Shown here piece after piece: positions 33,851-44,646 of a stretch of DNA of 64,000 nucleotides. The translations under genes and the position numbers were made by a program. The notes beneath the pieces were generated by a model. The model had not been told where the DNA came from. It did not search any database and saw only the letters and a program-made list of their open reading frames with translations. Within the stretch, counting starts at the first letter, position 1, and every line of letters begins with the position of its first letter. The stretch is from the NCBI GenBank assembly GCA_015680685.1, contig MNCI01001898.1, positions 99,626 to 163,625 on the forward strand. Direction: 5' to 3'. This DNA comes from Gnetum montanum. Its lineage: Eukaryota; Streptophyta; Gnetopsida; Gnetales; Gnetaceae.

Positions 33851-34419
33851 ATGTTAATGAGATCCTATAGCAAGGAAAGGAGGTGTGGTAACCTATCATC
33901 AATGGGATAGATGCCTACAACAAAGCAGAGGTTTGCATGAAGGAGTTGCAAATTGAAGAGATAATAGAATACATGGATCTTGCCAATCTTTGGTATGTAA
34001 ATTTGCCAATGCTAACTCCTAGGATGGTGCATGATCCATATAGCTCTACCAATGTGGGCTAGAGTGTTGGATGCTTTCTATCTTCCATTGAAAGTTGCAA
34101 ACATAGCAACTTCAACCATAGTGTGTGCCTAAAGCAAGAGAAGATCTTTTGAAACCTCAAGAGCCTCCACTGCCTAGGAATGTTTAATGTTCTTCATTTT
34201 TCTTCACACCATCAAAGGGATTGTGTTTGTCGATTTTGTCCTAGTTTTTAATTTTGTAGTCCTAAACACCAAAATAATTTTATAATGATTGTATATCCAT
34301 ACACTTAGACATTTAATATTTATTTGTGTTTCTCGTATGTCTACCATCAGTCAATAATTCCATACCTTCCCAAATTTGTAAATAAGTTGAGGATGAGTTT
34401 TCATTCAGTCATGAGGGTA
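33851..34419 (+). other. E3 3' untranslated region
   Basis: The end (34340-34419) matches the end of E1's internal region (12170-12248): ATTCCATACCTTCCCAA, GATGAGTTTTCATTCAGTCATG, then AGGGTA just before the LTR. That last purine-rich part is the likely second-strand primer. Confidence 0.6.
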
Positions 34420-35297
34420 TGATGAATTGTAAGTTGGTTGCATTGATTGGGCCCTGTTGACTAGGCTACATTGACTAGGTCTCATTGATGCATGATTTGG
34501 TGCATTAATGTGGCCCCATTGATGTAGTGTCTATTTTTTTCCATAAATATGTGCTCACCTGTCATGTTTATGGTAATCTTGTCATAGTTGTAGCAGAGCT
34601 CTTGTTGTTTTATCATTTGAAAATTAGAATATTTTTCTAATTTCCCATAGTAGGAGTTAAGAGTGTACAAATCTTTATTTGAGTACTATTGTACATGAGC
34701 ACAATAGTGTGTGCATCAATAAAGATGAGATTTTTGATAACCCTTGTAGCACTTTGAAATAGATTAATTATTTATTTATGCATTTAATGTTTTATAAAAA
34801 CTTATTTAATGCTTAGATTGATTAAGCTAAATTAAGCTATATTAAATAGTAATTAATTAAGCACATAAGTATGACCACTTTGAGCATATGATTGGCACTT
34901 GGTAATCCTAATAATGCTTAACGTTTGGTAACCTAGTAGCATTAAGCATGTTTAGGATGTGTATGGCAAGTGGGAATAGATGCTTATGTTAGAATTAGTT
35001 AGGTGTAGCTAGTTAGATTAAATTAGCAATTTAATTATTTTATTTTTATTCATTATTATTTATCCTTAGGTAACTTAAAAAAACATATAAATGATAAAAA
35101 TTATATGCCTCAATTGCACTTAACCATACCTTTGCATTTCACAAGTGTAATTGGGAAGATAATGATTACAACAATTACTTTCACTTCCTAAAGACTAGTG
35201 TTCTTAGAAGGCTATAAGTCCATGAAATTTGACCAGATCACACGTCAATGCTTAGTGATTCATATGGTTGGGCATAGGATCTACTTGCCACTCATCA
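34420..35297 (+). repeat. E3 3' LTR
   Basis: Starts TGATGAATTG, ends CACTCATCA, 878 bp. Several TTGACTAGG/CATTGATG repeats lie upstream of a CCATAAATATG box (about 34540). A CAATAAAGATG polyadenylation-like signal lies near 34718. The family repeats GGTAATCCTAATA/GGTAACCTAGTA are at about 34898-34938. The next base (35298) is copia coding sequence. Confidence 0.9.
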
Positions 35298-36621
35298 AAC
35301 ATGCATCATGTAAAGTTTTTATTTGTTAGGAAATTGTTGATTCTATGGAACCAAGTTGGTTTTTATTTTAACCCATATAATGCCTTCTTTAGTTCATAAA
35401 CTTTATCTTTCATTCCTTTAATGAAACATCCTTTAGGTTGATGAACCTATACTTCTTGTATACAGACATTTAGAAAAGTTGAATTAACGTCCATTTGGTT
35501 TATTTTTAGGTTATGATAACTTGCTAAAGAGAGGATAAGTTTTATTATTTCAAATCTGGCTCTTAGAGCAAAAAGTTTCTCATAGTCAATACGCTTCTTT
35601 TGTCTAAAGCATTTTGCTGCTAGTCTTGACTTATGTTTGATGATTTCATCTTTTTTATTAGACTTGGTTTTGTACAATCATTTATAATAAATGATTTTCT
35701 TATCTTTTTGACTTATCAACTAGATCTCATATATCAATTTTAAAGATGGCTTGATATTCATTATCCTTGGTATGTTTTCACTCTTTTTTTTATGGATTTT
35801 TCAATATTTGATGGTTCTTTAGTAAGGATTGAGTATATTAATTTTGAGATTGCATTAGGCCTTGTAGTTCTTATTTCAAAATTGGGGTCTAGCATTTGAT
35901 GTTGGGGATGATCTTTTTAAATCCATGAGTTAACGTTAGTATCAAAATAAGGCCTTTAGTTCTTTCATAGAAGTTCACTAATGTCAAATGTATCTTTAAG
36001 AGTATACCATTTATGTTCTATGAGATCAGTAATTGTATCCACTTGATTTTATATCATACTCAAGGAATATATATATATTCATCTATCACTAGCTTTTCTA
36101 TAATTTTTTTGGAGTTTGTACATGGCCATGACATCCAAATATCTTCATGTGTTGGACATTTGGTAGTTTGTTGTATAAAATTTCATAATAAGTAATGTCT
36201 TTGTTACTACTATTAATGATTTTATTTGTTATATAGGCTGTTATAAATATGATAATTCTCCAAACTTTTTTGACAAATTTAAATTTTTTAATAGACATCT
36301 CAACATGATTTGAAGGGCTCTATTATTTTTCTCAACAATACCATTAAATTAGGAACAATACTCACATGGTTTTTTGGTGAAAAATAAATTTTTTAGTTTA
36401 AAATCCTTCAAATTTTTTATTGATAAATTCACCTCCTACAAGTGATTTAATGATTTTGAGAGTGACATTAATAATATTTTCTATGATAGTGAATAAATTT
36501 TTTAATTTTCTTAAGGATTCATCTTTAGCTTTTAGATGATATGTCCATGTCAATCTTGCATAGTCATCTACTATAATAAGAGAATAAATTTCTCCTCCTA
36601 TTATTGTGTCTAGCATGGGTT
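35298..36621 (-). pseudogene. Ec: Ty1/copia pol, part 1 (RT and integrase)
   Basis: On the minus strand, integrase core appears at 36398-36616 as GGEIYSLIIVDDYARLTWTY and SLVGGEFINKKF, where the usual RSDNGGEF Asp is lost. It continues at 36098-36298 with AYITNKIINSS and KIFGCHGHVQTP. RT follows at 35447-35677: VYKTKSNKKDEIIKHKSRLAAK and QMDVNSTFLNVCIQEV. It continues as KVYELKKALYGLK to the E3 LTR boundary at 35298, where it stops in mid-RT. Order on the strand (integrase before RT) is diagnostic of Ty1/copia. E4 interrupts it at 36622. Confidence 0.88.
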
Positions 36622-36838
36622 TGTTGTACAGATACCTCTTCCAATTTTCTTTTATTTTTTATATATATGGTTTTTAGGTTTTGGGCTTTGTGAAGATGTA
36701 TTAGAAGTCAAGAAGACATCTTACTCAAGAGCTAGGAATGCAAAGGAGACATCTGACATCTGATAAGATTAGCATACATCATAGCATTAGGTTGATTTCT
36801 TCCTTGGAATTTTGGTTATGGAATTTTCTCAATATCAT

Positions 36839-38060
36839 ATGGCGTCTAATAAGAAAAAGGTTCAAGCCCTGAAGAAAGACATGGAGAGCATGAAATCTAC
36901 CTTTCAACTAATAGTATCTTGGTAGGATGGGATTAGTGCTAAGATAGAAAGGAATATTTGTCTCAGCCATATTCAGACATGTGAAGGTGATGAGCATTCA
37001 CCTTTAGATATTGAAAACTTTTTACAACTAGGAGGAGGGAATGATGAGGAAGAACAATCTAGCTATGGGAGTGATGGAACCCATCAACCAAAAATGACAA
37101 TGGAAGGGAATCCAATTCCTCATATCAAATTTCCAAGAGCTTTATTGTTGGCCACTACTTATTCTCATGGAAAGGTTAATGAGGAAGATGAAGCAAGGCT
37201 TTCTAGAGATTTTTTGAAATGTTATCAGAATTTTGTACATAGAACTGAGGAATTTCAACAATGTACCTAGAACCAATGCTTTTTCAAGTTGGCTGAAGGT
37301 ACTTGACAAGCACTTGAGTTGGAAGAGTTACCAAATCAATTAAAGATAGCTATTACTGATTCTAGATTAGAAGGCATGACTTTTACTTGGTGAGAAAAGG
37401 AATCTGAAAGCTATGAAAGAAAAAATGGTCAACCTATCAGGGATTGAAACATGATGAAATATAGATTAAGAAGAAAATTTGAACAATATCCTCGAAGGCA
37501 ATAAACCATCATGAAGTTGAAATTCCTGAGACAAAGTGACAAGGATGTCAAGGATTTATACATTAAATTTTGTGATCTATGCCAACAAGCTAAGATGAAC
37601 TGGGAGAAGTATGAACATGCTTCAATCATTTTAGGATGTCTCAAGATGATGTATCAGTAGGAGTTTTCATCCTATGAGCCACAAACTCTTGATGAGACTT
37701 ATGATTTAGCACATAAGGTAGAAAAGAAACTAAGTGTATTTTGGAGCATGAGCAAATAGGCTTCAAAGGGTAAGGACAAGGGATCCAAATTTGAGAATGA
37801 TTCCATGTCTAAATATAAAGGCAAAGATGATAGCCATGACAAGAAGATAGAAAGGAGTGATGAGAAGGACAAAGCCAAGAATAACCAAGGTAAGGGAGAC
37901 AATGGTCAAAGCAACAACTCATCAAACATTTAATTATTTAACTATGGATAATAGAAACATAAATAATGGGAATGTACACTTCTCAAGGTAGCCAAGGGCA
38001 AGAATGTGCAAATCATGAAAGCAGAGGAGGCATCTAGCCAAGATCTTTAAAAGGATAATC
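36839..38060 (+). pseudogene. E4 gag
   Basis: ATG 36839 opens MASNKKKVQALKKDMESMKS and the frame can be followed for about 400 codons with only about ten stops, most of them TAG at expected Trp or Gln positions. The gag core has RLEGMTFTW, FEQYPRRQ and LRQSDKDVKDLYIKFCDLC (about 37525). A basic, Lys/Asp/Ser-rich tail follows (37740-37920), then a remnant where the zinc knuckle should be. E5 gag (54351) begins with a related MSRKKKIVQDLSRDMEEL. Confidence 0.82.
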
Positions 38061-38560
38061 CTAATGCTTCCAAGATTATGGAAATTTTTAATTAAATTTT
38101 TATGCATTCATGAGGAATAAGAATAGGGAAGATCATTCTACTAGAAATTTATTATTTCATATTAGAACTAAATGTTTTCTTAGTGGTGTAGATTCATATT
38201 TAGATTGATGGAGGAGTCCAAGAAAGTTTTATTTTATCTAAAGTAGTTGCTAGATTGGGTTTGGTAACTAATCCTCATCCAATACCCTAAAAGATTCATT
38301 GGTTATCTAGGGATTACTCTTAAGAAGTGAAGGATCAATATGTTTTTAAATTTAAAACTAGAAGTTTTCATGATGTGATGAAATATGATGTGCTTCCAAT
38401 AATTGTGTTGATGTGATTCCTAGTAGACCATGGAATTTTGATAATGATGCTCAATTTGATAGAGAAAAAAAATATAGGGAATGTAGCTAGACCTAATGGA
38501 ATCCATAAGTTAATTTCCATGAAAACTGAACAAGTGAGATAGCAAAACTCAGTTAATGCT
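38061..38560 (+). pseudogene. E4 retropepsin
   Basis: IDGGVQESFILSKVVARLGL (about 38195-38262) carries the catalytic Asp as D-G-G, matching D-S/G-G-S-x-x-N/S-F-I of chromovirus proteases. After a frameshift near 38400, SRPWNFDNDAQFDREKKY appears (about 38422-38475), which corresponds to the RPW-x-x-D-x-x-x-x-H-D-G motif found between protease and RT in chromoviruses. Confidence 0.78.
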
Positions 38561-38639
38561 TTCTTAATCCTTCTAGGAGAGAGGGAATACATTAAGGAAC
38601 ATGATGAAAATAAGTTTGGTTTTGTTATTATATCAATAG

Positions 38640-39600
38640 TGGCTTCTAACCATGATGATGTGCAGGTAAGACTTTCAACAAGTGTACTAGGTTTGAAGGA
38701 GCAATTTCCCAAGGTGTTTAAGAGGGAATTGGATGGATTGTCATCAATGAGGAATGTACAGTATCAAATTGACTTCAATCCTACTACTAGCCTTTCAAAT
38801 GAGAGATCATACCAAATGGTACCAAATTACTGAGTAGAATTACAAAGTCAAGTAGAGGAGTTACCTGTAAATGGCTTTGTGATTGAATCCATTTCACCTT
38901 ATGTAGTTCTAGTAGCACTTGTGCTAAAGAAGTACAATGATGAATGGTGGGTGTGCATTAATTCTAGGGTAGTGAATAGGATAACAATGAGCTAAAAATT
39001 TCCTATTTCAAGGATAGATGAAATCCTTGATGTCCTTACTAATGTAGAAGTTTTTAGCAATATTTATTTAAGAAGTAGTTATCATTAAATTTGAATCAAG
39101 CTTGATGATGAAGAGAAGATAGCTTTCAAAATACTTGATGGATTGTTTAAGTGGTTAGTGATGCCATTTGGAATCATGAATGCACCTACTACATTAATGA
39201 GGTTGATGCATGATGTACTCAAGGAGTTGATTGGTAAGTGTTGTATTGCCCTTTTTAATAATATTTTAGTGTAAAACTCCTATGCAGTGGAGCATTTGAA
39301 TCACTTAAGGAAAGTGTGTTTGAAATTGGAGGAGTCAAATTTCATGATCAATGTGAAGAAAATCCATTTCTTCATGAGGTAAATCACATACTTGGAGCAT
39401 GTGGTTTATAAAAACCAAATTTGGATTAAAGCTACCAAGGTAAGGGCTATTAAAGATTGGCCAACTCCTAAGTATGCTATGAAGATAAGATCATTCCTTG
39501 ATTTAGTAGGTTTTTATAGAATGTTCATAAAATATTTCAGTGGTATTTCATGGCCTATGTTTGTTTTTCTAAAGAAAAATAAAGATTTTAAATGAGGTGA
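38640..39600 (+). pseudogene. E4 reverse transcriptase
   Basis: The frame is followed from QFPKVFKRELDGLSSMRNVQ (38700) through VIESISPYVVLVALVLKKY (about 38880), FPISRIDEILDVL, LFKWLVMPFGIMNAPTTLMR (about 39148) and the catalytic box. The box reads LFNNILV in place of FDDILV: both Asp codons are AAT (39257-39262), G-to-A changes. KVRAIKDWPTPKYAMKIRSF (39437) and GFYRMFIKYFSGIS (about 39510) complete the C-terminal part. The whole domain is in one frame with scattered TAG, TGA and TAA codons. Confidence 0.9.
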
Positions 39601-40080
39601 TGAAACCCAAAATAGCTTTGACTTGTTAAAAGTAAAAATTACCAATGAACTAATGCTTGCAATTCTAGATTTTTGGAAGCCTTTTCAAGTGGAGGTGAAC
39701 ATAAGTGAAATTTCCATTAGTGGGATACTTTCACAAGAATTTAGTCCTATTAACTTTATTTTCTAACATTTTGACTAAGTCAAGGAAAAATTATAGTGTA
39801 TATGAGGAGTTATATCCTATTCTTTAAGCAATCAAGCATTGGAGCCATTACTTGTTATCCAAAAAGTTCTCTTTGATGATATATCACAAAGTAATACAAT
39901 TTCTTAATTATCAAAATAAGTTGGATATGAAGCACATGAAGTGGGTTGCATACTTACAAGAGTTTAATTTTATGTTGAAGCACAAAAGTGGAAAAGCCAA
40001 TGTGATGACTGATGGATTATCCAAGATGCATGTGGTAAATTTAGCATGTCTCACATGTAATGTATCATTGATTTGAATAA
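39601..40080 (+). pseudogene. E4 RNase H
   Basis: VEVNISEISISGILSQEFSP (about 39690-39745) stands for the D-A-S-x-x-G-I-G-A-V-L motif with Asp replaced. The end of the domain at 39852-40076 reads WVAYLQEFNFMLKHKSGKAN and MTDGLSKM, the usual K-x-G-x-x-N-x-x-A-D-x-L-S-R motif that closes chromovirus RNase H. Confidence 0.85.
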
Positions 40081-41340
40081 TTTATATGAGCATGATTTAG
40101 ATTTTTTATAGGTTTGAGAAAGCCTTAATGATCCATTTTTGAGTAGGATATACCAATGAAGGAATCATCATATCTAAGATGAACTATTTTTTAAAAATGG
40201 AAAGGTATGTATTCTTAGTTGTGATTTTAGAAAAAAATATTTTATTTGAAAAGCATTATAGTGGCATGATAGGTTACATGGATAGGGATAAAACATTGGA
40301 ACTTATGGCTAGGCATTTGTTTTAACTAGGAATGACAATTGAGATTTCAAATTTATGAAAGAGTATTTTACTTGTTAGAAGTTCAAAGAGGGTAAAGGAA
40401 TGCATGGACATTAAATGCTTTTGGTAATTCCCAAGGATCTATGGGAAATATGTTAATTGATTTTGCAAGTGGTATTGCAAAAATTGAGAGTGGGAATGAT
40501 GCATGTTTGTGGTGATGGACAAGTTCTCCAAGATGCTACACTTCATACATGTAAAAAGATGAGAGATGCTTCTCATATGAAAAATTTATTTTTCTAGCAT
40601 GTTGTGAAGTTTCATGGTACTCTTTTGAATATTATTAGTAATAGAGACTCCAAGTTTACTAGTAATTTTTAAAGATCCCTTTAAAATATTTTAAGGATAA
40701 ATTTGAATTTTTCTAGTGCATATCATCCAAAATCTAATGGTCAAATTGAGGTGGTTAATAAATTCTTATTGAAAATTTTAAGGTATTTATATGATGGATA
40801 GCACAATTGGTGGAAAATTTTGATATGTCATGCTAAGTTCTCCCATAATAATTCTTTTCATGTAAACACTGGTAAGAGTTCATTTAAGATGAATAATGGT
40901 TTTTGTCCTAAGATAGTGGACAATTTGCAGAGCTTTGAGAAAGAAGTTCAACTCAACATTGATTTTATATAAGAGATAAGGGATCTTCATGCTCAAGTGA
41001 AATCAAACCTTGAGAAGAAGGATAAAGAGAGAGTTCTTAATAGGAATGATGGCAAGAAGAAACTAAATTTTGTTATTGATGACTTGGTTTGAATGCACTT
41101 GAAGAAGAAGAGATTGAGAGATATTAACTTCTTTAAGTTGAAAGCTAAGAAGATTGGTCCTTTTAGAATTAGGGCCAAACTTAATAATAATTCTTTTTAG
41201 ATTGATTTACCAAATGATTTTTGCATGTATTTTATATTTAATGTTGTAGATATTATGCATTACCATGGACTAGCTAATGAGAAACCCATATAGGATAGCA
41301 TTGATGAGTTAAAGGGGCCTATTGAGTAGTCCATGCCTTC
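40081..41340 (+). pseudogene. E4 integrase
   Basis: The zinc-finger part is suggested by HYSGMIGYMDRDKTLELMAR (about 40255). The core is visible as FVVMDKFSKMLHFIHVKR (first Asp kept, about 40507), SNRDSKFTSNF (second Asp kept, about 40630) and SAYHPKSNGQIEVVNKFLL (catalytic Glu kept, about 40717), in slightly shifted frames. So the integrase triad survives in E4 although RT has lost both Asp residues. The C-terminal part (KLNFVIDDLV at about 41065, RLRDINFFKLKAKKIGPFRI at about 41111) resembles the GPY/F module. Confidence 0.88.
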
Positions 41341-41530
41341 TATGGAGAGGAAGGTAATCATACTTAAGCAAAGGGAAGCTTCAAGCATTTGAGGAGTGAT
41401 GAGGCATAAGTACTTGATCCATTGGAAGGATTAATTTGTTTATGATGTTGTATGGGTACATGAGACCAAACTTTTTGAGTGGGAATCACTTCTATCCCTA
41501 CTCCCTTATTCACATAAGTTCATTTTTTGA
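41341..41530 (+). pseudogene. E4 chromodomain-like C-terminus
   Basis: After the GPY/F-like module the frame continues HKYLIHWKDxFVYDVVWVHE (about 41405-41464) and ends WESLLSLLPYSHKF. This fits the chromodomain pattern Y-L-V-K-W-K-G-x-x-x-x-D-A-T-W-E followed by the F-P-x-F ending. Chromodomains direct integration toward heterochromatin marks in this clade. It assigns E4 to the chromoviruses. Confidence 0.75.
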
Positions 41531-41543
41531 AGGGTGGAAGAGT

Positions 41544-42451
41544 TGGTGTAGGGACACCTCTTCTAATTCTTTCTCTTTTTTTCCTAAAGATGGTTTTGGT
41601 AGGTTTCAAGCTCTATAGAGACACCATAGAGGTTAAGAAGACATCTTCCCTTAGAGCTAGGAGTGTAGAGGAGACATTTGGTAGGATGATGAGATGTCTC
41701 ATCCTACTAGGAGACGTCTTTGAGGATATGTCTTACTAGACAATAGATGTGTCACATGAGACATTTCCACTATTGAAGAGATGTTTCAACCTCCAAGAAG
41801 ACATTTTCCACTAGAAAGAGACATCTTTCTTTAGTCTTTGATTATTAAAAGAGACATCCCAAGAAGGCTAGAGATAACTTATATGGTTGAGAAAACTTTC
41901 AATGTGGTCATTCCAAATTGGGAAATAGTAGAACAAGAGGAAGAAAAGATGGAAATAGAAAATAATCTTCAAGATGAGCTTTAGGAAGGTTTCCTAGGTT
42001 TATTATCTTCTATTTATAATAAATATTGTTTGTGTTTCTTCATGAGATGTCAAGATGAGAAGAGATAAGATAATAGATGTCATGAGAGAAAATAGTGTCA
42101 ATGCATGATTATGGTTACAACTCAAGGTTAATTGTGTCTATTGGCCTATGTATTATTGTGTTCTTACTTACATGTTGAGATCTTAATCCCATTTTGTAAA
42201 AGATATTCTCATTCGGCTGTATCTCATATTGAGAATAATTACAGTGTGCTTCTAGAGCCTCATGCTCTGCAACATCATTGAATGTATGTGTGTGTAGTTT
42301 GATGTTGTGGGTTATGAAACCTAGATTGTAATCTTCTTTTCAATAAGAAAAGATAGCTAGTTTTCTTGGTTTCTAGCATATTGATTATTTTTCATAATAT
42401 TTGGATTAAGAGAAAATTTAAGATTAAATTAATAAGAGTGAACATACTCCA
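41544..42451 (+). repeat. E4 right LTR with palindromic GAGAYGTCTC motifs
   Basis: It begins TGGTGTAGGGACACCTCTTC and ends ACTCCA. The U3 part carries repeated AGACATCTT/GAGATGTCTC/GAGACGTCTT words (41640-41850), several of them palindromic. The solo LTR at 55439-56404 is an inverted member of the same family with the same GGTGTAGGGACACCTCTT start. Left LTR 36622-about 36780 shares the first 40 bases and the AAGAAGACATCTT word. Confidence 0.85.
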
Positions 42452-44230
42452 AGGTTCCACAAGATCTATATGGAAAATTTTAAGACGTTTGCCTTTCTTT
42501 CTTTCTTTTTTGGCATATGCATAGTATGAGGAATTTTGGTTTTCTTTCCTTGGATACAAATTTTTGATTTTTATTTTGGAGTCTCTTTGATGTTGAGACT
42601 AGTGTCCTTTTTCATACTTGTAATTTTTTCAATATTATTATATGATGCATGACATAGCCTTTTGTGCCAAATTTTTACTTCTTCTTCATTTATATATTGA
42701 TTAGGATTGCATGAAATTATTCGGTCAATAATTTTTTCATATATGGTTTTTGGTTTTCTAATTTGAATAGTTAGTTATTGGGAATTTTGAACCTTATTGG
42801 CTATGCAAATGAATTTTTCTTTCAAGTCATAATAATAACAATCTAGAGAATAGATTTGGTTAGTATAGGATTTAATTTTTATGACCTCTTCTCCATTTGA
42901 TTTTATGATAATAGACCATTCATTTTTGAAATTCACATAATTTATTTTCTAGCAATTTATTCACATGAAAGAAAAATATTTGAAAGATTTGATATAAAGA
43001 ATGCTTTAATGATAACTATGACTTTATTATTAGGAAGTCTTACAATGCAATCTTCTACTTCTTTTCCATCACCAAACTTGATGTTGCCTATTTTGATGGG
43101 CTTATAATTGAGAAGATATGAATTATGAGGTGTCATGTGATTATAGAATTCATTGCTTACAATCTAATATTTTTGTTTAAATATATTTTTAAAACTAAAA
43201 TATTTTTAATTACATTGATCATCTTTAGATGTTGATGTTGATGTTTTTGCCTCTTCTTGGATTTTTCTTTAGAGTTGAAGTGCATCAAACCCAATTTTTA
43301 CAAATAAGACTTTATGATATGTCCTATCTTTTTGCAAGACCTATAGAATGAAATAGATATGTACCTTTGGTTTTGGTTAATCTATCTTTCTCTTATGGAG
43401 ACTATGCCTCTTGTGTCTTTTTTGGGAGTATTTGCCATGTCTTGATTACTTTGACAATTTTCATCTTGGAAGTTTATTTTATTAAACATCTCTTTCTCTA
43501 TTGGTTCTTTCTCTTCTTCTACTATCAGAAAAGGCTTGATTTTTATCTAAGCTATTTTTTCATAGACTTTATTTTGGAGAAAACTTATCTTCATATTTTT
43601 GATATATGTGTTTATTATATAAAGCTGCTATTACCTTTTCCTTTTGCAACCTTTTGATGTTGAGTAAAACCATAATTGAATTCATTAATGTATTTTATAC
43701 AAGCATACATCTTTACAAAGAAGTCCTTAATGTTCTCTTCCTTTCTGATTTTAAGTATTTTAAATTAAATTTTATAGAGAAATTCTTTACTATTTATTTT
43801 CTAAGTTTCCAAGATAATTTAAACATAGCATTTCCCATATTTTTTTGGAGGTCTTCAAAAATCCTACTCTTCCTATTATGAATTCAACCACATTAAATAT
43901 TATGATTATTCTATTTAGATAATTTTTTCTTTTCTATTCCTATTTTCTACTAATTAACTTAATGATAAAATTTGTTCATCTTTTTCTTCTTTTCTTATTG
44001 TATGCTTGAGAGGAATTTCATCTAGTTCTATAGCTTTCCAAGTAGTATTTACTTTAAAGAGGTCTTTCATTATGTCTTTCCAAAGGATGAAATCTTAGGT
44101 TCCATAAAAAAGTGATTGATTTTAAGTTTTGGAACAATGAAATCTAAAATGTCTAAAATTATGAAACATTCATTTTTGGAGTTCAGAAGAAGTGATAAAA
44201 TAGTGATTGCTTCTAAATATGGTTTTAGGG
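42452..44230 (-). pseudogene. Ec: Ty1/copia part 2 (gag, protease, integrase start)
   Basis: On the minus strand: gag with a UBN2-type stretch (KEENIKDFFVKMYACIKYIN at about 43690), then a decayed zinc knuckle (SCKKIGHIIKSY, about 43310-43345). Protease follows at about 42960-43170 (EFYNHMTPHNSYLLNY and GNIKFGDGKEVEDC), and the start of integrase near 42457-42480 (IFHIDLVEP). Copia proteases have a D-S-G-A-S-x-H-M-T motif; here only N-H-M-T remains clearly. Part 1 at 35298-36621 completes the pol. The 96- and 91-residue plus-strand frames at 43367-43881 are shadows. Confidence 0.78.
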
Positions 44231-44641
44231 ACTACATGTAATTATGTATTGATAATTGAGAATAAAAGATGATAGAATTGGTGGTAAAAAGAATGTGAGA
44301 ATGAGAGAGGAGAGAGAGGCATATGAATAATCATAAAATGGATGGATAATTCATGAATTTACTTTACTAAAATATTTAGGTACATTACATCTAGCTATGA
44401 TCTTTGTTTATATAGAACTTTTTTGGGCTTATACTAGGAGTTAATAAAAATTCATTCCTCATTAATAAGAATGGATAAAAGATAAATAAAAATTTTGAGT
44501 TGGGATCAAATATATATGTACATCAATTTATTAATTCACAAATTCCTAAATAAATTTTTTATCTTCTTTCTTTAATAAATGACAAAAGAATACATGGCTT
44601 TAATCCCTAGGTTACAAACAAAAATAACATTTCTTACATTG
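44231..44641 (-). repeat. Probable 5' LTR/leader of copia Ec
   Basis: This lies upstream of Ec gag on the minus strand, is AT-rich, and contains a TATATAAAC box (about 44408-44416). Its partner LTR is not in the window because the copia element was broken by E3, so the boundaries are not supported by a repeat. It ends where E6 starts. Confidence 0.4.
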
Positions 44642-44646
44642 CACAC

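Larger units (their letters stand above)
24091..35297 (+). mobile_element. E3: Ty3/gypsy Athila-like element with complete pol domains and an extra 3' ORF
   Basis: E3 has a 5'-truncated left LTR (24091-24786), primer binding site 24788-24805, gag N-terminus 24947-25640, protease to 26660, RT 27000-27720, RNase H 27830-28250, integrase 28260-29600, a non-coding stretch, an unrecognised ORF 31870-33850, and a complete 3' LTR 34420-35297. Motifs such as MPFGLCNA and EGIVLGHKIS are typical of Athila/Tat elements. It abuts a copia pol at 35298 in mid-RT, so it inserted into copia element Ec. The left half of that copia is missing, together with the start of the left LTR. Confidence 0.88.
36622..42451 (+). 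mobile_element. E4: chromovirus-type Ty3/gypsy element nested in copia Ec
   Basis: Left LTR start TGTTGTACAG at 36622 and right LTR 41544-42451 (TGGTGTAGGG...CTCCA) flank gag (36839-38060), protease, RT, RNase H, integrase and a chromodomain-like tail. Flanking 5-mers are GGGTT (36617-36621) and AGGTT (42452-42456), a target duplication with one change. Both sides continue copia integrase (HIDLVEP on the right, PMLDTIIGGE on the left), so the insertion point is inside Ec. RT and the RPW-x-x-D signature after protease suggest the Reina-like branch. The left LTR is much shorter than the right and appears internally deleted. Confidence 0.87.
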
